Source: Mycobacterium sp. UM_WGJ
Lineage (GTDB): Bacteria > Actinomycetota > Actinomycetes > Mycobacteriales > Mycobacteriaceae
DNA: 64,000 nucleotides
Direction: 5' to 3'
NCBI RefSeq assembly: GCF_000455125.1
Contig: NZ_AUWR01000034.1
Span: forward strand, 1 to 64,000
Both the position numbers and the translations under genes were made by a program. Below are positions 57,326 through 64,000 of the stretch, piece by piece. Position 1 is the stretch's first letter. Each line of letters opens with the position of its first letter. The notes beneath the pieces are model-generated. The model saw nothing but the letters and a program-made list of their open reading frames with translations, was not told the origin of the DNA and did no database searches.

Positions 57326-58663
57326 ATGTCGATTTTCATCGGGCAGCTGGTCGGCTTTGCCATCATCGTGTGGCTGCTGGTCAAGTTCGTCGTGCCACCG
57401 GTGCGCAAGTTGATGGCCGACCAGCAGGAGTCGGTGCGCAAGCAGCTGGAGGAGGCGGCAGCAGCCGCCGCTCGTCTGACCGAAGCCGGTCAGGCGCACT
57501 CCACGGCACTGGCCAACGCCGCGACCGAAGCGCAGCAGGTCACCGCGGAGGCCCGCTCGGACGCCGAGCGGATCGCCGAGCAACTGCGCAGCCAGGCCAG
57601 TGCCGAAGCCGAGCGCGTGAAGACCACCGGCGGACAGCAGGTCGGTCTCCTGCGGGCGCAACTCATCCGTGAGCTGCGGTCAGGCTTGGGCGCCGAAGCT
57701 GTGCAGCGGGCGGGCGACCTGGTTCGCGCGCACGTCGCCGACCCGCAGCGGCAGTCCGCGACGGTGGACCGGTTCCTCGACGAACTCGACGCCATGGCGC
57801 CGAAGTCCGTCGAGGTCGAATCGCCGATCTTGGTCCGGATGCGTTCGGCCAGCCGTCAGGCGCTGGCCGGTTTGCTGGACAAGTTCGGCGAGGTGGCCGG
57901 TGGCCTGGACCAGCAGGGCTTGGCCGCGCTGGCAGATGACCTGACCGCCGTCGCCGAACTGCTCGAACGCGAGAGCGTGGTCACGCGGCACCTGACCGTG
58001 CCCACCGACGACGCGGCACCGAAGGTGCGTCTGGTTCAGCGCCTGTTCGCCGACAAGGTCGGTGCCGCCGCCCTGACGCTGGTGACCGACGCGGCGTCGG
58101 CCCGCTGGTCCAACGGCGCGGACCTGGTCACCGCCGTCGAGCACGTCGCCCGGCAGGCACTGCTGCTGTCGGCGGAGAGTGCCGGCACCGTCGACGAGGT
58201 GGAGGACCAGCTGTTCCGGTTCTCCCGCGTGCTGGACGCCCAGCCCCGGCTGGACATCCTGCTCGGCGACACCGCGACTCCGGCCGCTGGCCGGGTCGGG
58301 TTGTTGCGCAACGTCATCGGTAGTGGCAGCGGTGCCAACCCGATCGCGGTGGCGCTGCTCGAGCAGACCGTACGGCTGCTGCGTGGCCAGTCCGCACATC
58401 AGGCGATCACCGAGCTTGCTCAGATCGCAGTGGCACGTCGTGGCGAGCTGGTGGCACACGTCGGAGCGGCCGCGGAGCTCAGCGACACCCAGCGCACCCG
58501 GCTGAATACGGTGCTGAGCCGGATCTACAGCCACCCGGTCCGCGTGCAGGTCGGTGTCGACCCGGCACTGCTGGGCGGGCTGACGATCTCGGTCGGTGAC
58601 GAGGTGATCGACGGCACGCTGTCGTCGCGTCTCGCCGCAGCCAAGACGCAATTGCCCGACTGA
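57326..58663 (+). CDS. atpH: ATP synthase fused b'-delta subunit
   Basis: This 445-residue fusion is typical of mycobacteria. Residues 1-170 are a b-like part with one N-terminal membrane helix ([16 protein letters not shown]) and a coiled coil. The C-terminal ~175 residues are the delta subunit. Together with atpF it forms the asymmetric stalk. ATG 57326, 8 bases after atpF. Confidence 0.96.
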   Translation: MSIFIGQLVGFAIIVWLLVKFVVPPVRKLMADQQESVRKQLEEAAAAAARLTEAGQAHSTALANAATEAQQVTAEARSDAERIAEQLRSQASAEAERVKTTGGQQVGLLRAQLIRELRSGLGAEAVQRAGDLVRAHVADPQRQSATVDRFLDELDAMAPKSVEVESPILVRMRSASRQALAGLLDKFGEVAGGLDQQGLAALADDLTAVAELLERESVVTRHLTVPTDDAAPKVRLVQRLFADKVGAAALTLVTDAASARWSNGADLVTAVEHVARQALLLSAESAGTVDEVEDQLFRFSRVLDAQPRLDILLGDTATPAAGRVGLLRNVIGSGSGANPIAVALLEQTVRLLRGQSAHQAITELAQIAVARRGELVAHVGAAAELSDTQRTRLNTVLSRIYSHPVRVQVGVDPALLGGLTISVGDEVIDGTLSSRLAAAKTQLPD

Positions 58664-58732
58664 TCAAGACCGACCCGGACCTACCAGGTCTCAGAGCCCA
58701 ATACCCATTCGAAGGCAGGAAGACGAAAAGCC

Positions 58733-60382
58733 ATGGCAGAGTTGACAATCTCCTCTGACGACATTCAGGGGGCGATCGAGGAGTACGTGACCTCCTTCAG
58801 CGCCGACACCGCGCGCGAGGAGGTCGGCACCGTCATCGACGCCGGCGACGGCATCGCACACGTCGAGGGCCTTCCTTCGGTGATGACCCAGGAGCTCCTC
58901 GAGTTCCCCGGCGGGGTGTTGGGCGTGGCCCTGAACCTCGACGAGCACAACGTCGGTGCGGTCATCTTGGGCAACTTCGAGAACATCGAAGAGGGCCAGC
59001 AGGTCAAGCGGACCGGTGAGGTGCTCTCGGTGCCGGTCGGCGACGGCTTCCTCGGTCGGGTCGTCAACCCGCTGGGACAGCCGATCGACGCCCGCGGCGA
59101 GATCGAAGCCGAGACCCGTCGTCCGCTGGAGATGCAGGCCCCCTCGGTGGTTCAGCGTCAGAGCGTCAGCGAGCCGCTGCAGACCGGTATCAAGGCCGTC
59201 GACGCCATGACCCCGATCGGCCGCGGCCAGCGTCAGCTGGTCATCGGCGACCGCAAGACCGGCAAGACCGCCCTCTGTGTGGACACCATCCTCAACCAGC
59301 GCAAGAACTGGGAGACGGGCGACCCGAACCAGCAGGTTCGCTGCGTGTACGTCGCGATCGGCCAGAAGGGCACCACCATCGCCAGCGTGCGTCGCGCGCT
59401 GGAAGAGGGCGGCGCCATGGACTACACCACGATCGTCGCCGCGCCCGCCTCGGACTCCGCCGGCTTCAAGTGGCTGGCCCCCTACACCGGCTCGGCGATC
59501 GCCCAGCACTGGATGTACTCGGGCAAGCACGTGCTGATCGTGTTCGACGACCTGACCAAGCAGGCCGAGGCCTACCGCGCCATCTCGCTGCTGCTGCGCC
59601 GCCCGCCGGGCCGCGAGGCATACCCGGGTGACGTGTTCTACCTGCACTCGCGTCTGCTGGAGCGTTGCGCGAAGCTCTCCGACGAGCTGGGTGGCGGTTC
59701 GCTGACCGGTCTGCCGATCATCGAGACCAAGGCCAACGACATCTCGGCCTACATCCCGACCAACGTCATCTCGATCACCGACGGCCAGTGCTTCCTGGAG
59801 AGCGACCTGTTCAACCAGGGTGTTCGGCCGGCCATCAACGTCGGTGTCTCGGTGTCCCGGGTCGGTGGCGCCGCGCAGATCAAGGCGATGAAGGAGGTGG
59901 CCGGCTCGCTGCGTCTGGACCTGTCGCAGTACCGCGAGCTGGAGGCCTTCGCCGCGTTCGCCTCCGACCTGGACGCCACCTCGAAGGCGCAGCTGGAGCG
60001 TGGTGCACGCCTGGTCGAGCTGCTTAAGCAGCCGCAGTACGCACCACTGCCCGTCGAGGAGCAGGTGGTCTCGATCTTCCTGGGTACCGAAGGCCACCTG
60101 GACTCGGTGCCGGTCGAGGACGTGGGCCGCTTCGAATCCGAGCTGCTGGACCACATCCGGGCCTCGGAGAACGACCTCCTCACCGGGATCCGCGAGTCCA
60201 AGAAGCTCTCCGACGAGGCCAGCGAGAAGCTGGTTGCCGTGATCAACCAGTTCAAGAAGGGCTTCGCCGCCTCGGACGGCAGCTCGGTGGTTCCCGACGA
60301 GCACGTTGAAGCGCTCGACGAGGACAAGCTCGGCAAGGAAGCGGTGCAGGTCCGCAAGGCCGCGCCGGTGAAGAAGAAGTAA
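58733..60382 (+). CDS. atpA: ATP synthase subunit alpha
   Basis: This 549-residue subunit has P-loop G-D-R-K-T-G-K-T-A. The extra C-terminal tail ([11 protein letters not shown], ending in K-K-K) is the mycobacterial extension that suppresses ATP hydrolysis. The length equals M. tuberculosis AtpA. Separated from atpH by 69 bases. Confidence 0.97.
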   Translation: MAELTISSDDIQGAIEEYVTSFSADTAREEVGTVIDAGDGIAHVEGLPSVMTQELLEFPGGVLGVALNLDEHNVGAVILGNFENIEEGQQVKRTGEVLSVPVGDGFLGRVVNPLGQPIDARGEIEAETRRPLEMQAPSVVQRQSVSEPLQTGIKAVDAMTPIGRGQRQLVIGDRKTGKTALCVDTILNQRKNWETGDPNQQVRCVYVAIGQKGTTIASVRRALEEGGAMDYTTIVAAPASDSAGFKWLAPYTGSAIAQHWMYSGKHVLIVFDDLTKQAEAYRAISLLLRRPPGREAYPGDVFYLHSRLLERCAKLSDELGGGSLTGLPIIETKANDISAYIPTNVISITDGQCFLESDLFNQGVRPAINVGVSVSRVGGAAQIKAMKEVAGSLRLDLSQYRELEAFAAFASDLDATSKAQLERGARLVELLKQPQYAPLPVEEQVVSIFLGTEGHLDSVPVEDVGRFESELLDHIRASENDLLTGIRESKKLSDEASEKLVAVINQFKKGFAASDGSSVVPDEHVEALDEDKLGKEAVQVRKAAPVKKK

Positions 60383-60389
60383 CGCCGCT

Positions 60390-61316
60390 ATGGCAGCCAC
60401 ACTTCGCGAACTACGCGGGCGAATCCGCTCAGCCGGGTCGATCAAGAAGATCACCAAGGCCCAGGAGCTGATCGCCACCTCGCGTATCGGCCGGGCGCAG
60501 AACCGGCTGGAAACGGCTCGGCCGTACGCCGACGAGATCACCCGGCTGCTCACCACGTTGGCCGCCGAGGCGGCCCTGGACCACCCGCTGCTGGTCGAGC
60601 GCAGCGAGCCCAGGCGGGCGGGAGTCCTGGTGGTGTCGTCCGACCGTGGTCTGTGTGGCGGCTACAACGCCAACGTCTTCCGCCGGGCAGAGGAACTGTT
60701 CTCTCTGCTCCGCTCGGAGGGCAAGGACCCGGTGCTCTACGTCGTCGGCCGCAAGGCGCTGGCCTACTACTCGTTCCGGAACTGGGCGGTCACCGACTCC
60801 TGGACCGGATTCTCCGAGCAGCCGACGTACGAGAACGCGGCCACGATCGCCTCGACCCTGGTTGAGGCATTCCTGGCCGGCGCCGACGACGACGGCGACC
60901 ACCCGGGCACCGACGGTGTCCTGGGCGTCGACGAACTGCACATCGTGTCGACCGACTTCCGCTCGATGCTGTCGCAGTCGGCCGAAGCGCGTCGGATCGC
61001 CCCGATGCTGGTGGAATACGTCGGACCAGAAGATCCCGGCGTCCGGACCTTATACTCCTTCGAGCCGGACGCCACCACGCTGTTCGACTCGCTGCTGCCG
61101 CGGTATCTGACCACCCGCGTGTATGCCGCGCTGCTCGACTCGGCGGCCTCGGAGCTGGCTTCGCGCCAGCGCGCTATGAAGTCGGCGACCGACAACGCCG
61201 ACGACTTGATCAAAGCGTTGACCCTTGAGGCCAACCGCGAGCGCCAGGCTCAGATCACCCAGGAAATCAGCGAAATCGTCGGCGGTGCGAATGCCCTCGC
61301 CGACGCCTCTCGGTAA
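60390..61316 (+). CDS. atpG: ATP synthase subunit gamma
   Basis: This 308-residue rotor shaft has terminal coiled coils (L-R-G-R-I-R-S and [11 protein letters not shown]). It keeps a mycobacterial insert near residue 165-175 ([11 protein letters not shown]), reported to slow hydrolysis. Confidence 0.96.
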   Translation: MAATLRELRGRIRSAGSIKKITKAQELIATSRIGRAQNRLETARPYADEITRLLTTLAAEAALDHPLLVERSEPRRAGVLVVSSDRGLCGGYNANVFRRAEELFSLLRSEGKDPVLYVVGRKALAYYSFRNWAVTDSWTGFSEQPTYENAATIASTLVEAFLAGADDDGDHPGTDGVLGVDELHIVSTDFRSMLSQSAEARRIAPMLVEYVGPEDPGVRTLYSFEPDATTLFDSLLPRYLTTRVYAALLDSAASELASRQRAMKSATDNADDLIKALTLEANRERQAQITQEISEIVGGANALADASR

Positions 61317-61334
61317 GCCCCCGGTAAGTACTAG

Positions 61335-62780
<1,446 letters not shown>

Positions 62781-62814
62781 CCCGGAATCCGGTGATGACG
62801 AAAGGCGGTGGGTA

Positions 62815-63180
62815 ATGGCAGAGCTAGATGTCGACATCGTCGCGGTCGATCGCAAGGTGTGGTCCGGCAAGGCCACCTTCATCTTCACCCGGACCACCGT
62901 CGGTGAGATCGGTATCCTTCCGGGGCACATCCCGGTGGTTGCCGAGCTCGTTGACGACGCCATGGTGCGGGTCGACCGGGTCGAAGAGGACGAGCTGCGG
63001 CTCGCCGTGCACGGCGGCTTCCTGTCGGTGACCGAAGAGGGTGTCAGCATCCTGGCTGAGGCCGTCGACTTCACCTCAGAGATCGACGAGGCGTCCGCAC
63101 GGCACGAAGCCCAGTCCAGCGACCCCAAGATGGCTGCACGGGGACGGGCCAGGCTGCGTGCCCTGGGTGTGATCGACTAA
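62815..63180 (+). CDS. atpC: ATP synthase subunit epsilon
   Basis: This 121-residue subunit, the same length as in M. tuberculosis, has the beta-sandwich start (A-E-L-D-V-D-I-V, then G-E-I-G-I-L-P-G-H) and a short C-terminal helix. ATG 62815. Last atp gene. Confidence 0.96.
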   Translation: MAELDVDIVAVDRKVWSGKATFIFTRTTVGEIGILPGHIPVVAELVDDAMVRVDRVEEDELRLAVHGGFLSVTEEGVSILAEAVDFTSEIDEASARHEAQSSDPKMAARGRARLRALGVID

Positions 63181-63194
63181 AAAGGCGTGAATCG

Positions 63195-63638
63195 ATGAGC
63201 ACGCCCATGATCTTTATGGTCGTGCTCGTCGCCGTTCTCCTAGGCGCGGTTGTCGCGCTGAGCTATCGGCTGTGGAAGCTGCGGCAAGGCGGTACCGCCG
63301 CCATCATGCGCGACCTTCCGGCCGTGGGCGGCCATGGCTGGCGTCATGGCGTGGTCCGCTATCGGGGCGGTGAAGCGGCTTTCTACCGTCTTTCCAGCGT
63401 GCGGCTGTGGCCGGATCGTCGGCTCAGTCGACGCGGTGTGGACGTGGTGGCGCGCCGCGCCCCCCGGGGCGATGAATTCGACATCATGACCGACGAGATC
63501 GTGGTGCTCGAACTCTGCGATGTCACCCAGGAGCGTCGGGCCGGCTTCGAGATAGCGCTGGACCGCGGCGCGCGGACCGCCTTCCTGTCCTGGCTGGAGG
63601 CGCGCCCGTCGCCGCGGGCCCGGCGTCGGAGCTACTGA
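63195..63638 (+). CDS. DUF2550 membrane-anchored protein (Rv1312 type)
   Basis: This 147-residue protein has one N-terminal membrane helix (residues 6-26) and a basic domain (L-S-R-R-G-V-D-V-V-A-R-R) of unknown function. It lies 14 bases after atpC and is likely co-transcribed. The length equals Rv1312. Confidence 0.88.
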   Translation: MSTPMIFMVVLVAVLLGAVVALSYRLWKLRQGGTAAIMRDLPAVGGHGWRHGVVRYRGGEAAFYRLSSVRLWPDRRLSRRGVDVVARRAPRGDEFDIMTDEIVVLELCDVTQERRAGFEIALDRGARTAFLSWLEARPSPRARRRSY

Positions 63639-63662
63639 CCAAGCGAACGTTGTTGGTGCCGA

Positions 63663-64000
63663 TTACTTTTCGGGACCGTCGGTGCGTTCGCCGCCTGGCT
63701 TCCAGAGCACGTCGCCGTCGGTATTGGCCACTCGGCACAACACAAACATCAAGTCCGACAACCGATTCAGATACTTCGCCGGCAGCACCGACACGCCGTC
63801 CGGGTAGGCGTCGAGTGCCGCCCAGGCCGAGCGCTCGGCCCGGCGCACCGCGGTTCGAGCCACGTGCAGCAGTGCCGAGAGCGGTGAGCCGCCCGGCAGG
63901 ATGAACGAGTTGAGCGGGGCCAGCTGTTCGTTGTATTCGTCACACCACGCCTCCACCCGGTCGACGTACTCGGCGGTGATCCGCAGCGGCGGGTACTTCG
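63663..64000 (-). CDS. PduO-type cob(I)alamin adenosyltransferase (partial)
   Basis: The C-terminal 112 codons are present; the N-terminus lies past the right edge. Motifs are F-I-L-P-G-G, A-R-T-A-V-R-R-A-E-R, and Y-L-N-R-L-S-D-L-M-F-V-L-C-R, the standard ATP and corrinoid site of the PduO family. It makes adenosylcobalamin. Convergent with the DUF2550 gene over 24 bases; the IS element (Rv1313c) that I recall between them in H37Rv is absent. Confidence 0.93.
   Translation of the reverse strand, partial: KYPPLRITAEYVDRVEAWCDEYNEQLAPLNSFILPGGSPLSALLHVARTAVRRAERSAWAALDAYPDGVSVLPAKYLNRLSDLMFVLCRVANTDGDVLWKPGGERTDGPEK

Noticed and set aside
63639-63662. Remnant of an insertion sequence between the DUF2550 and cobalamin adenosyltransferase genes
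   Set aside because: Only 24 bases separate the genes and no inverted repeat or target duplication is visible.

Overview
The window is high-GC actinobacterial DNA from a mycobacterium. Three things show this. At the left edge there is a Gly-Gly-X (PGRS) repeat protein. Gene order closely follows the Mycobacterium tuberculosis segment Rv1261c to Rv1314c. Type VII secretion (T7SS) family genes are present. It is not M. tuberculosis itself: several H37Rv genes of this interval (for example Rv1263, Rv1265, Rv1279, Rv1288-Rv1291c and the transposase Rv1313c) are missing and other genes take their places. H37Rv comparisons here are from memory of the families and their order, not from a search.

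Layout. 1-5790: secreted PGRS protein (cut by the window edge), a deazaflavin-dependent reductase, a HIT protein, a PLP aminotransferase, the pH-responsive type adenylate cyclase (Rv1264 type) and an Acg-family nitroreductase-like protein with a DosR-like box upstream. 6178-11023: heterodimeric ABC exporter (Rv1272c/Rv1273c type) and two small lipoproteins (LprB/LprC type). 11298-16759: accessory block with a MarR regulator, a TetR regulator divergent from a flavin monooxygenase/acyl-CoA dehydrogenase, a Fic protein, and an MbcA-like antitoxin followed by a frameshifted RES toxin. 16785-26668: SixA-type phosphatase, SbcD/SbcC-like nuclease pair, and the oppBCDA peptide importer. 26864-31571: beta-carbonic anhydrase, sulfate-assimilation genes cysD, cysNC and cysQ, and an Rrf2/CymR-like regulator. 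31569-41893: a second variable block with a VOC protein, two F420-type LLM oxidoreductases, a secreted DUF4185 protein, vapBC, lemA plus an M48 protease, and a three-gene T7SS-like module. 41978-48606: tRNA-Arg, argS, lysA, hom, thrC, thrB. 48873-55155: rho, rpmE, prfA, prmC, tsaC, wecA. 55271-63638: Rv1303-type protein, atpBEFHAGDC and a DUF2550 protein. The window ends inside a PduO-type cobalamin adenosyltransferase gene.

How it fits together. The right half is core machinery in tightly packed operons: aspartate-family amino acids, translation termination, lipid-linked GlcNAc synthesis and ATP synthase. Neighbouring genes are often joined by 4-base ATGA or GTGA overlaps. The novelty lies in the two accessory blocks. 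The strongest candidate for an undescribed system is 39438-41893. It encodes an EspC-like small protein with a C-terminal YxxxD signal, a WXG-type large protein ending in a glycine-zipper hydrophobic region, and a polytopic membrane protein overlapping it by 4 bases. This resembles a membrane-targeting T7SS toxin and its immunity protein. The large gene carries an in-frame TGA exactly where the WXG tryptophan is expected.
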